The notes under the pieces are model-generated. The model made no database searches, was not told where the DNA came from, and worked only from the letters and a program-made list of their open reading frames with translations. Source: Oscheius dolichura (taxonomy: Eukaryota; Nematoda; Chromadorea; Rhabditida; Rhabditidae). From it: DNA of 64,000 nt. Numbering within the stretch: the first letter of the stretch is position 1; each line of letters starts with the position of its first letter. Position numbers and translations under genes: made by a program. Of this stretch, positions 38,824-52,000 are shown piece by piece. Location of the stretch: the NCBI GenBank assembly GCA_932521035.1, contig OW051495.1:4402001-4466000 (forward strand). Reading direction: 5' to 3'.

Positions 38824-40225
38824 TTATTTGGATGAGAAAAGTTTGACGAATTCTTCGTATACTTGGAGAGTTTTCCGAATGCCCTCGCAGTCGACTCCAT
38901 TGTTGCACACGAGCCGGAGCCTGCTCTCATCGAATGTCATGATGAGCACCTGTCTTTCAAGGAAGAATTCTTTCATCTGCAAGTTCCCTTTTGTTTATCG
39001 GTCTCTTTGTACACACCTGCACAGGAGAGAGCTTGCAATGGACGATGACGATGTTGGTTAGGCCGTCCTCAACAGCGAACAATTTCTAAACGGGAGAGTG
39101 AAAGGGGAAAGGGGCGAGACCTCTTTTAGGTGTGCCGGAGTGCGTTCGTTGATGCCCTTGGCCAGCATACGAGCCCTCTCGTGGTCATTCTTTATGGTCT
39201 CTTCCGCGTGGTCCAGAGCCACGGAGGCAGCCGCAGCCAGTACTCCGGCCTGCCTCCACCCTCCTCCGATGGCCTTTCGTACTCTCCTGGCCTGTTCGAC
39301 AAACGCCTTCGTCCCCACAATGATCGACCCGATCGGGGCTCCGAGCCCCTTCGAGAAGCACATTTGTACACTATCAGCATGGCAGGCGACGTCTGCTACC
39401 TGTCACCACGGCTCTCTTTTCCATTGAAAAACGAAACTACCTGAACACCCAGGGACACGGCGGCGTTGTAGATGCGGGCCCCGTCAATGTGTATGGCGAG
39501 GTGGTTCGCGTCGGCCAGCTGTCTCACTTTCTTGAGGTATTCCAGGGGCAGGGCCTTCCCCCCGGCGAAGTTGTGTGTCGTCTCGAGACAGATGAGCCTC
39601 GTGTGGGGCATGTGGACGTCGTTGACCCGTATCGAGTCCTCCACCTCCTTTAGGTCCATCGTGCCATCCGGCAGAATATTCAGGGTTGTGGCACTTACTC
39701 CTAGACCAGGAAGTTCTTCTCCGAGCCAAAAACAAACCGGCCAGTTGGGCGTAGTTTCCCTGCTCCCACCGGTGGATGTGGTTGGTCCGGCCGACGATGA
39801 TCTCGTCCCCCCGCTGGCAATGTACCATTACGGAAATTAGATTGCCCATCGTTCCGCTGGCCACGAAGAGGGCTGCTTCTTTTCGGAAAAGTTCAGCACA
39901 TCTAGTTATCGGTCAGACGGGGGGCTAGTCACACTAACCTCTGCTCGAGCTGAAGGACGGTGGGGTCCTCGTTGTAGACGTCGTCCCCGAGGGGCGCTTC
40001 TACCATGGCCCGGCGCATTTCGGCAGACGGCAGGGTCACCGTGTCCGATCGGAGATCCACACACGTGTGAGCATTGAGGACCGTGCCCGTGTAGTTGTTG
40101 GCGGCTAGCTTGCCATTTGTAGCTAGGGGGACAGCTGGATTCAGTGGATTGGGTGGGGGAGAGTGGAACGAACCTTGGGAAGCCATGGAGAGGGTTCTAG
40201 CAGCCAATCGGACGACTGCCGCCAT
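38824..40225 (-). CDS. Low-specificity L-threonine aldolase (PLP enzyme)
   Basis: This PLP-dependent beta-eliminating lyase cleaves threonine or allo-threonine to glycine and acetaldehyde. The order is an N-terminal extension with a basic start ([16 protein letters not shown], possibly a mitochondrial presequence), [19 protein letters not shown] (the DLRSDTxT signature), [70 protein letters not shown], and the Schiff-base Lys in [27 protein letters not shown] and a C-terminal small domain ending [10 protein letters not shown] follow. About six introns occur. The two last exons (38824-39060) are supported by exact phase and by the family's C-domain pattern. Confidence 0.93.
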
Positions 40226-40371
40226 CTCGGGAATCTTATCTGTGATGACTTTTCGTCATACTTTCCGATAAACTGATAGGGAAACGGGTGTAGTTAGATA
40301 GACTGGCAAAGGACACGGGTCTCTCTTTATTTGTTTATGTACAATCGGGGGTCAATGGGGGCGGGTGTATT

Positions 40372-41870
40372 CTAACTGCTGTCCAGCATCAGGCGCTCGT
40401 CCATCTTCTCCACCATCTCTTCGAACTCGCTTATCTTTCTAATCTTTTTTTATGTAAAATACTATTTATTTCTTCATATTTACCCTCAAAGCCTCCTCTA
40501 ATGCTCTGTTGATCGCCATCGCTTCGTCCAGCCTTCTGCTCGACTCTGCCAGCTGTCTGTTACCTTCGAGATGATCCTTAAAATTCCCTATGATTGCCTC
40601 CTATGATCCGTCACCCACCTCTCGGAGTACTTTTATGATTTCGTCGCGAGTTTTCAGTTCTTCATCCATATTCTTTATCTGAATCCGATCCCGTCTAATC
40701 CACTTCGACCTGCCCCACCTCCTTTTCCTTCTGCTCCAATTGCGCGCTTTGTGAAGATAGCTCCCTCGCCGCGGCATTCTCGTCGTACAGGACCGGACCT
40801 GAAAATAGGAGGGTGACGGGAGAGGACAGGCCGTACTGGGTAGTCCCGACCGTCGTCTACACAAGAGGTTATGACGGGGGCGCCCTGTAAACTGGCGCAC
40901 TAACAGGCGGCTAATACTGGATTAACTCACGTCCTTGGTGGTGAGCGTTGAGCTGCTCCTCGACCACGGCTCTCAGCTCCTTCTCGTGCAGAAATTTGGC
41001 ACACATCTCATCCAGTTGGTCGCTAAACGTTGCCTTTCACAAGAGATCAAAAAAGGGCCGCTACTTCAGGTATTTGGCAGTGTGTTGCAGATCGGCAATA
41101 GTCCTCTGGGACACTTCCAGTTCCCTACGTACGGCAGTTTGGGTGTTCTCCATCTGGTCTATCTGTACCCCTCTCTGTTCTCTTTTCCAAATGGTCTCTC
41201 TCACCTGGAGTCCCTTCTGGTAGAGCTCCTCCTCGAGGATGTTGATCTTGGCCGTCTCCTGCTGGTGAAGAGTAGCTGTTTCTGTCTTGGCGGCCAGCTC
41301 CTTCTGCAGCATCTCCACGGTTTTCTTCAGCTCATCCAGCTAAAGACAGTCTTCCTCCGATTATAAAGTTGGCCCAAACCTGTCCCAGTTCCTCCTTCAT
41401 GGTCTCTATCTTGGCTATGCTCGATTCCAGTAGTTGTTTGGTCTCTGCCTGGGCTGCCAACATGCCATTGAGGGTGTCGTTGGATCCCCAGGAGGAGCAT
41501 AGCGTCTCCTCGCACTCCGATCGGAGACTTTCTTGAATACCTGGTCCCTCGATGACGGACCCATCGAGGACGGGTGTCTCCCTTTCTAGTGTCTGCTCCT
41601 CCTCCGGGTGGGGGAAGGTGTTAATAGATAAGTTCCCGTCGAGGGTGATGCTCTGCTGGATCGACCATTGGCTGACGGACGCGTTCGGTGGCTGGACAGA
41701 AGCAGGGGCAGGGGGCGCAACTTCTGGTTATGTTCTAACCGAATAACAAGCAGAACTCACGATTGTCGAGGCTGGTGTCTACATGTGGCTCGATGACTTC
41801 ATAGTCGTCGGCGATCAGACTCTCGTCCAAGTTGGCCACGAGGGTGCCGCCGTTCTCCAGGGTAGTCATC
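40372..41870 (-). CDS. Long coiled-coil protein with LIR-like motif, unknown
   Basis: ATG 41870 directly follows a CTCTCTACTTTAG acceptor. The N-terminus is acidic and disordered, with ADDYEVIEP. YEVI preceded by two Asp fits an LC3/Atg8-interacting motif. A Pro/Gln-rich linker follows, then a nearly continuous coiled coil through MLQKELAAKTETATLHQQET, INILEEELYQKGLQ, FLHEKELRAVVEEQLNAHHQ, ARELSSQSAQLEQKEKEV, MDEELKTRDEIIKVLRE and SEFEEMVEKMDERLMLDSS at the C-terminus. About nine exons are present. The heptad architecture recalls autophagy receptors or NEMO/optineurin-type coils, but no zinc finger or CC2-LZ signature is visible, so I leave it unnamed. Confidence 0.68.
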
Positions 41871-43033
41871 TAAAGTAGAGAGGGTAATCGACCGAGGGGC
41901 GGTGAGCTAGCTGTGATTGCGAAACAGGGTGAGTCACGGCGCGAGAACTGATAAGACGATGAGATGACATCGCATTAGAAAGATACTTTTGAAATGGGCA
42001 TATTCCCACGGATTAGTAAGATTTGGAAAACGGGAGAAATGTGGATGAGAGACGAGTAAGAGAAGAGAGGAGCGGTTATAGGCAGCGCTCGGGGAGGTGC
42101 ATCGGATTGAATTGTGGCGATAGGAAAAGATTTTAAGAGGTAAGGAGAATGGTGAAATAACATGTAACAAAAGGGGGACAGAGTGGACAAAGGGGCGGGG
42201 TGGGAGATCTCGAAATAGGAGATCTCGAAATAAGAGGGGTAGGGCGGAGGGTAGGAGAAGACGGTATACAGTGTAGTGTAGAGGGGAAAGACACTAGTTA
42301 TACACGCGAAGAGAGTTGCAAGTGTTTGGCCTCTTAATTTCGGCGAAGTGATGAGAAAAGTTAGTGGAAGGTCAAAACAAGTTCCGAGAAGAAAAGCGCC
42401 CCACGGCTGATCATCCCGTCCGGCAGTCCTTTAAACCGGAATCTCAACGTGACTATAGTTCAAGTATATTTGTTTCAAAATCGATCGATACGAACGGAAA
42501 ACATCCCCAACAAATATCCGTGTGCCGGGGATAATTATTCGTGTCCGGAGGGTATGACCCCGGCGGGCAGCCCTGTCATGAGCCACGTGATGATATTTAC
42601 CACAGGATTCGGTCCTCATCCCGCTCCTTTGACCCTTTTATTTTTCTACTTTTCCACCATTCTAACATATTCTGTTCACTCTTTCGCGAAAGCAGCTTTG
42701 TGCCGCCTACCTGTCGCTTCCCCCCTCGCTTGACCTCGTCGACATCGCATCGCGTTGCCCCAACCTCACCGCATCCTCTCCGTCATCCCCTTTCCATCCA
42801 TTCCCCTTTATATTCAAATATTCCCACCCAATTTCCCTGTCTCGACCATTCGAAGAAGTGACGCGGTCACATCTCGTCGAGTCCAGCCAGAATTGCGCTG
42901 TCCAGTTCATTTTGTTGTGTCGCTTTCTCCGGGGTCGGCAGTTCCCTTCAATTCGTCTATTTTCAGCGTTTTTAACTGTAGACGGGTCTTCATTTCAATC
43001 TACACAAATTGTAAATAGAACAATCCTTTAAAT
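41871..43033. other. Intergenic, divergent promoter region of HUWE1
   Basis: About 1.2 kb lie between the divergent coiled-coil gene and HUWE1. It is purine-rich on the plus strand in the left half and pyrimidine-rich in the right half. A short direct repeat GAGATCTCGAAATA occurs twice near 42207-42235. The open frames present are unsupported. Confidence 0.5.
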
Positions 43034-46000
43034 ATGCGTATCGAGGCTCTGCCTTGCCCCTCCTCCGACAATGTGCCGGCCGTGTTCAGTGCCCTGATCA
43101 ACCGTATCCAGACGGCCCCGTGCTCGTCGACGTTCATCGAAGAACTCGACCGAGCCAGATGCCAACAATCCATTATGTCCAAGGTGCGGTCGCTTCTCTC
43201 TTTGTCCGTTTACTGGGCCATTCAGACGGAGCTTGGACGATGGGCCGGTGTGTTGGACAGGTGCGACGAGATCCTCGACAAAGCCACAGTCATCGAGAAA
43301 GACGGCCGGATGTCCGTAGACTACGACCAGGAGATGAAGAAGAAGGTCGTCTCCATCCTCAAGTTCACGGCCCTCCTCTTCGAGTGCACCTCCACCAGAC
43401 GGGTCTACGCCAGTATGGACAGGCTGTTGGCCCTGCTCGACACGTCGGATCTCACCATCGTGGCCGACGTCCTCCGCCTTCTTCAGACCATTGGGAAACG
43501 GTCCAAATATCTTCCCACGAGGCTTACTCCCGAGGAACAGCAGCTCCTGGTGGACAAGCTGACAACCATTGCCCAGGTGAGTCTCCTCCTGTTTCGTCCT
43601 TCTCTACGCGTCTCTTTAGTGTTGGGGCGGGAAACTGAGGAACATGAAGATGGTGGATAGCCTGAACGAGGACGCCCCGATTCCCAACATCTTTCCCTTC
43701 CACTATTCCGACGGAAAGGGACGCGAATTCACTATCGACCAGTGGGATGTAGGCTCTCTCTTCGGCGGCATTCATCCCCCAATTTTAGGATTCAAAGTCC
43801 CTTTTGGAAGTGGTCGACACGGAGACAAAAGACATGGATCTCATTCACAGATACGCGGTGCTAGCCCGGCTCCGGATGATCAGCGGCCTCCACAAGCCTG
43901 ACCACCGTATGCATTGCCTCATCATTCGTCTTCTGTCCATCTCCACTTTGAGTGCGTCCTCCTCCTCCCTGCCACCCTTATCTCCCTCTTTTCAGTCTAC
44001 TGCCGTTGCCAACAAGACGACAATCAACTCAATGCCCTAGTCTTTCCGGGATTTGTGGACGAGACGGCCGCCCTGCTGAAGGTGCCCCTGACGAAGCACT
44101 ACCTCGTGGACCAGATCCAGGCGGAGGGGTTGCGGACCCTCACGGCCATTGTATCCCTCGATAAGACTCCCAAGTATGTCGCTGCCTGTTCACTCAATAT
44201 GCCTTTCAGAGTAAATGAGATTTTGGACGGACTGGGAGCCAACTCTTACCATGGATTTATCGCCAATTTCACTCGTATGCTGGTGGGCGAGATCAAGACG
44301 GGCTCCCTTGGCAAGCCGGGCAAACCGAGCATCCCCCTGGCTACGGCCCTCTTCAGCTTCATATACCACGTCAGCAACAACGACACCGGAGGTGGGATCT
44401 CCTTTTATTTCTATATATAACCATATTCTAGGAGAGAAATTGCTGTCGTGTGGGCTGACACAGACCCTGTTGAGCGTGATCGAGCACAAGGAACTCTGCC
44501 TCGACCTGCTCTCCTTTGCCACCCGCTGCTGCCGGATCATCGACACCTTCACCACAATGGACGTGGCCTCCTTCCGGACAATGAAGGGCATGAACATCTT
44601 CCTCGACAGGATTGTGGTCAGTCTCCTCTGCTGATCTCTTTGATATCAATTCTTTATTTAGCACGAGGTGAACGAGTGTCGAAAGGAGCAGCCATTTGTC
44701 ATTGACACGTCAGAAGACACGGAGGAGAACCAGGGCAAATACGTGGTGGTGAAGACGCCCGTAGTGGACAAGAGATGCCACCAGCTGAGGGTCGGCCTCA
44801 TCAAGGGACTCCTCACTTTTGTCAAGAGGGTCATCAGTGTCCCCGAGCTGCAGGAATCTGTCCGCCACAGTGAGTCTCTTGTCTTCCCTCTTCTCTACCG
44901 TGTAATTTTAGTTATGGAGGGATCCTTCCCCGATGCGTTGATCCACATTATCAGCAATGCCGAGTACTATTCGGACTCTGTCTATCACCACACCCTGCAG
45001 TTGGTGACCAACTTTATCTACCAAGAGCCGGCCCAGCTGACCCAGCTTCAAGGCAAGCACCTGCCCTATGTTATGTTGCAGAGTATGCTCAGAAAAGAGG
45101 TATCCCTTTTGAAGTCTTTGCTACTATTGACCCACATTTTAGCTGCCAAATTCACGCGATGTCATTGGGAGTCTGGGAAATGTCTTCACGGCTCTGTGCC
45201 TGAACGAGGCCGGCCTCAACCAGTTCAAGAATTACAAGCCATTTGACCACATCTTCAAGATTTTACTGAGTATCAAGTTTTTGGCGACGATCAAAAAGAA
45301 GAGAGCCGAGATGAGCGACTCGGCGTCGAACATTGGCGTCTCTCTCGACGACCTCCTCCGGCACCATCCCGTGCTCAAGGCCAACATGCTGACGGCTACC
45401 ATCAATGTAAGCTCTCTCTTCTGTCCTCCCCATTATGAGACACTTTTAGGCATTGGACATGTTGAGCAAGTGTGCCCTCGAGCCGCCGGGGGCCAACACG
45501 AAAATAGTGATGGCCATTTCGAAGATTGCCAGCCGAAATGCCAATTTGAACAGCGGAGGGCCGAGTGGATCGAATTCGCCAGCCGTGGAGAGAATCGCCG
45601 AGGAGGGCGAACCGTTTGGAGACGGGTTCTCGCCGAGGGAGGACGACTCGGACGAGGACGACGAGGCCGACTTGAGCATGGACGAAGTGAGCACACTGGG
45701 CAAGACGCCCGAGGACAAGATGGGCCTCGAGATGGACTGCCCGTCGGATGCGCAGGACGGCAGTCGGATAATTCCCCTCGGAGACTATATTATCATCTTT
45801 GCCAAGGTTTGTTTATTTCCCTTTGCGCACGATCCTTCGTTGTCTTTAGGTCTTTGAGCAGGTGATCAGCCAGTCGTCGACCAATTCGACGGAGATCATC
45901 GAAGGCTTTGTCCAGCAGGGCGGCATAGAGAAGCTCCTCGAGCTGAGCCAGATCCAGCCGATCGCCGGCGAGCTATCAGTCAGCACCTTCACCAACAGCA

Positions 46001-49000
46001 TAGCCAATATCTTGCAAAATCTTCTCGTAAGCCTTCTCTCTGTCCTCCCACATTTATTGTTCTCGTTTAGACCTATAAACCAGCCGGTAAACGTATGATG
46101 GAGGCCTTCATTGAGGTGTTCTCCAAGCGCGCCTCTCCGCTGCTGTTGGGCGAAGGAGATGAACAAGCAGACGGCTCGTATCTCCTGTCCCTTGGAAAGG
46201 ATGTCATCAACGAGGCGACGAGTTGCATCGGCACAATTACGCCCATTCTCAGCAACCTCACCCGACTGAATTCCGGCCCCTCACAGGTTTGTCCTCTGAC
46301 TCTGCTCTAATCGTCCTCCCCTTTTCAGTACACAATTGAGAGGAAGGGACGCGTTCACGAATCGTGGCTGACTCCCACCGGAAAGACGTTCCACCAGAAG
46401 CTTCGTCGAGCATCGCGTCACCTCTCGTGGGAGGCCACCTTGATCAAATTGACGGAAAACACCCGAGTGTCGGAGGGAACCCAGACGGATCCCGTGCCTG
46501 TTGAGCAGAGGAAAGACGGCGAGCCAGTCCAGCAGAAGGAGGAGACGTGTGTGGACTCCGTAGCCGTGGAGCCGAGTGTCAAGCCGTTGGACAAGTCACC
46601 CTGGGAGGTGGCTGGCGTGCCGCAGTCGGTGGTGGACGCCTGGAGACTAGAGAAGCCGGTGGCTGACAACGTGGTCAAGGCGAACAAGTGAGATCTCTTC
46701 CATTCTAATTGAACCTCTCCTCGTTGCAGACAAATCTTGGAATTTTTGAATCTGTTGGCCCGCTCGTGCTACTCGCCACTGAGAAGGAATCGCCGCTACG
46801 AGTACGGCAACGGCTACTCACAGCCGAAGCAGTCTGCCCAGCTGGCGGAGGATGTCTTCTCTGGCATCTACCAGGAGCTCAAGTTCACCCCGAAGGAGAA
46901 GGCCACCTCGCCCATGGAGTATGTTCTGGCTCTAGTGCCTAAATTATCTGAATTTTAGATTTGGCCGTATTTCGGATGCTCTGGTCCAGTTGAACGGGGT
47001 CCTCTTTGACGACAAGCGGAATGCCTTCCACCCCATGTTGGACAAGTTCTACTCGACCGGCCTCCACAAGGCCTTCTGCGACGTGTTGACGGAGAAGCTG
47101 GCTCCCGCCTTGGAGGGCCAAATTTCTGGTTACAATCGGGATCAATTGAGCAAGCGAGGGAATTCAGGACAACTAGACACAGCCTTTGGGGAGTGGTTCC
47201 GCCTGGCCGATCGGCTGGCCAACCGGCAGAAAGTTGTCAACACGATGTATAAAATGTACGGAGGAGCGTCTACCTTTGACCCGGAGAAGTACACCAGACT
47301 CGTCCAAAGTGTAGGCCCTCCCTTACTATCTTTGTATTATTTTAATCTTTAGGATTTCTTCCGTGTGTTGTCGGATCTGTTTACGAAGCTGTCCCTACCG
47401 TCGGTCAACCTCCACAACTATCAGGGACTGTGCGAGGAGGCCATTTCCGTCTTCAAGGAGGTGGCCAGGAGCTTTGTGCCGAGCAAATTTGAGACGACGC
47501 CCGAAGTAGCCGCCCCGAGACCCTCGAACGATGACAACATCCAAAATTTGCTGGAGATGGGCTTTGAACGCGAGGAAATTATGGTGGCGCTAGCCCGGTG
47601 CGCGACGATGGAGGAGGCGGCCGAGTACCTCATTCTCCGGCAACATCAACAGCCGGCCCCGCCAATGCCAGCCGCAGCTCAACTACAGCAGGTGCAGCAG
47701 ATACCAGCAGAAGAAGGGCAGCCAGAGAACGAGGCAGCAGCAGCCGAGCTATTTGTGCCACTGGCCCTGAGAGTTCCCGAGGAGGATGGCCGCTCGGCCG
47801 CTGGCTCAGACGAGGCCACCTCCCTGGCCCTGGCCGGTGGTGCAGCCGCGCCTATTATTGTCCCGCTCAAGGAATTGAAAATTGATGCGAGTTCATATTA
47901 TAGTCCTTATCTAACTGCTCTGCTTCAGAAGGATATTTCTATCTCGCAGGCGTGTATTGATCTGATGCCCCTGTGCAAACGACTGATGGAACTGGGATCT
48001 GACCTCGTGTTCAGCTGTGCCGACCTGTTTATCAGCGTGGAGCCGACCCTCGACTCGAATTGGAAGATCAACGAGCTGCTGAAGAATATCATGGGCCTGG
48101 AGGTGTCGGAGATGGCCAACAATGTCATCCAACAGTCGCTGACGACCATCCCCGAACAAAAGGACGTCATCACCCTGGCCACCCGACTCCACTTCTGCAG
48201 TCTCCTCTTTGAACACGTGGCCAAGGACTACCTCAAGGTTTGACTGATCTGCCTGTTATCCTATATCCCCCGCCTCAGATTGTGTCGGACTACAAGTTGC
48301 CGTCTTTGTTGCACAGTCTCATCGACGCCATCGAGAAGTACTTTGACCAGGCCTTTATGCACGACAAGCTGCTGCCGCCGGTCATTCTCTACCTGGACCT
48401 CTACGACAAATTTGCTCGTCTGTTCGAGCGCCGGGACCTGCTCCTCGAGGCCTTTGGTACCAGCCAGAACAAGGCTCTGGTGTGGTCGTGGCTGGGAGAC
48501 GACGACATGGCACGATACAGATCCAGTAAATCGAGAGGGGTGTCCTCTTTTTAATAGGAACATTTTCAGCGAAAAAATGGGTTCAATACAATGCCCAGAC
48601 CCAGGAGATAATCAACACGGCCTTCTTCGACGGAAAGGGCAGGGTGCCGATTAAGAAGGGCGACAAGGAGAGCGTCGTGGACTTTGGCCTGATGCTGGAG
48701 AGGGACAGCCAGATGCCCCGGATACAGATCAACGCCGAGCTGCCGGACGACAAGGAACTGCTGGTGAACATGGCCAGGGTACTCGAATCGGTAGCCTCTG
48801 TCTATTTTCTGTACTGTACTTTGGGTGTTTAGGAGAGGAAGTCGATGTGGACCGAGCTGGAGAAGACGGGCCTCATGAAGGTGTTGACGCGCATCCTCCG
48901 TAAGGGAGTCCTCTTCACCCGGGCCTCGTGGTCTCTTCTCTCATTTTTGGCCAGACTCACAAAGGACAAGGAGTGTGCTGATATTTTCATCAAGGTTGGC

Positions 49001-52000
49001 TCCTTTTCGTCCCACCAATTGATGGTATAATTTCTAGGAAGACGGAGTGGCCAGTCTGATTCGGCTGAGAAGCTCGTGCACCCCCTGCACGGCGGTTTTG
49101 CTCTCGTTGATTTTGAGACAGTGTGTCGACACGGACGAGCTGTACCGGAACATGTTTGAGAAGGCCATCCGCCAGACGACCCTCATCACTCCGCAGATGG
49201 AATTCCTCGGGGTGCACGACACCCGGCCCAAGGAGTGGTTCGAGGCGCTGAACAAGCTGATGCCGCTGGCCGTCCGACAGCCGGAGATGTTCGCCGACGT
49301 GATGAGCAAGGTGGTGGTGATGAAGCAGGGACAGGGAGGCAACGGCGACCTGCTCGTGATGAGCCACGTGCCCAACAAGGGAGGCAACCGCAACTGTACC
49401 GAGACGAACGACAACATGACGACGATGGTGAACCTGCTGCTGATCGAGGTGTTGACGGGCGAGTGGGTCGACGAGAAGAATCTGCCCCTCGGCTACTCGA
49501 GGATGCTCTCCCGCAGTGGAATTCTCAACCTCCTCTCGGAGCTGGTCAAGACGTACCAGTGTGCCGCTCCGCTGATCACCGACGCCAAACACGAGAACCA
49601 GAAGATCCTGTTGTCCCTCCTGGAGAAGTACATCGGCCATGAGGACAAGGACACGTACCGCTCGCTGAAGATTCTGATCGCCGTCTTGGCCTCGTGCAAC
49701 CAGGCGCCCAAGGCCCAGGAGAGTCTCGTCTCCGACATCAAGACGTGCATTTTGAACATCTGCGAAGCCCCGGCGACGACGGAGTCGGCAATCCTTCACA
49801 CAAAGGTATCCCTGCCCTTTTCTATCCCTCTCTACAAGCAATGCATTTCAGTTGACCGAGCTGTGCTCTATGATCAGCGCCATGGCCGAGAGCCCCAACA
49901 GTCCGTCGCGAGGCCCCACCGTCCTCCACACCTCTAACCCCATCCTGAAGCTATTCCATAAGAAGAAGGTCTGCAACGATCTCGTCAAGACGATCACCCT
50001 CCTCAGATTCAACCAAAAGGTGACTTTCCCTCCCTTCACTCTTTTAGTATTCAAATTATAGGAGGCGGTGGATACGGTAGCGGAGATTTTGAGAACAATG
50101 GAAGTGCTGATGCGACACATCAATACCCCGGCCCCAAATGCCCAGGTGGATGATCTCGGCAGCCAAGTGGTATGTTTTGTTCTTTTGAAGTGGTTAACAA
50201 CGGCCATTTTCAGGGTAGAGCCAGGGCCGATCGTGGAATGTTCTCATTCGAAGAGATATTCCAAAGCCATCTGAACGAGGACGAGCGTCGCCGACTGGAA
50301 GAGTTGGACCGTCGCATCTTCCACCCAGCCCACGACCTGAACAGAGGACTGGACCAGCTGAGAGAACACGTGGAGGCTATGGAGAGGGTGGGGGTTAATT
50401 TGTAGTGTGTATCCATACGAAAGAATATTCAGAATTTTGACGAGGCCCTTCGAAACGGTGGAAATGGCGAGAACCGGGCGGCTGAGCCGGCAATTGAGGA
50501 GGACTCGTCGGCCGACGAGAGACCCCACGACGATGAGATGCGAGACGACGACAACTCGTCGACCCAGAGCAGCGAGGATGAACCCCACGAGGGAGAGGAA
50601 GAAGAAGAGGACGAGGAGGAGGGGCCACACGATGGAGCAGACCTCGATCTGAGTCAGGACTCTGTGGAGGGAGATGCCCCCGTGGCTGTTATGGAGGTGG
50701 CCGAGCATCAGGATGAGAGGGCCGATGAAGGAGACACAGAGGAGGACGAAGATGATGACGAGGACGAAGACGGAGAGGAGGACGACGAGGATGACGATGA
50801 TGACGACGACGACGCTTATGACAACGAGCTCCTCGAACGAGATGTATGTTTTCTGCTCACATCTAATCTGAATGGCTTTCAGAGATTTGAGGATATCTAC
50901 GACTTTGGAATAGATCCGATAAACTCGTTTATGGACGACTGGGACGTTTTCCCCCAGGCCTATCTGAGCCAGTTCAACAGAACCAGGGAGCGTCGTCGCC
51001 CCAATCCCGAGAATGCCCATCCTCTTTTGGTCAGGCCTCATCACCTCGGTGAACACCAGGGCACACCTGCTCCTACCGGACATCCTGTGAGTTTTTCTGC
51101 CCCCTCTTGCTTATCAAATTTCATGTTTCAGTATGACTATGCCAATGTCGTCCTCGGTATCCAACACGTCGGCCACGGAGGTGCTCAGCTCGCCCTGACC
51201 CGCCAGAATGCCATCCGTCGCATTGGGGGCACGTCTCGCACCCGACCCTTGGAGTCTCGTCGGATGTTCTTTGACCGTCTCTTCGACGTACGAGATGGGC
51301 ACGGCCTCATGTCTTCTGGAATGGTTTGTTGTCCTTTGTTCCAATTTGTATCCACACCATTTTAGGCTACCCGTGATGTCGAGGACCAAAGGTTGCGTGC
51401 CACTGTGCCCACGGCACTGGAACGAGCCGTCGAAGGATGCGACCTCTTGGAGCCAGTGTCTCTGCGATATGCTGGAATTCTGGTCAACAGCTGGGTGACC
51501 AAGGCGGCCAGGGATCAGATGGCGGAAGAGAAGGCAGACAAGGAGAAGGCCGAAGAGGAGAGGAAGAGGAAGGAGAATGAGGCCAAGGCAGCCGCTAAAG
51601 CTGTTGTGGATGCCGCAGCCGCGAACGCCGAAGGCGGAGCTGCATCTTCCTCTACTACGGACGAGGCCTCCCAGACGGCTGTTGTTGTGGCTCCACCTGC
51701 TCCCGAAGTAGCCCAGGCCTGGAGTGGAGCTGAAGGAGTCCTTCCTCAACAGGAGGAACCTATGGACGTCACTGGTTTGTTTTGTTTTGCCTCTCCCATC
51801 AATTCCACTATAGAGAATAACGCAGTTCACGAGGATGCTCCGGACGCGCCGCCTCCGTCGTCCGCTGCGACTGTGACCTCTTCCATCCCAGAAGACGAAG
51901 ACGGATCACGACCGGCCTCTCCCGTTCGAATGGAGGAAAGTGTGCCTGCCCCGGATACGCCGATGGACACGGAACAAGGAGGACAGCCAGCAGGAGGACA

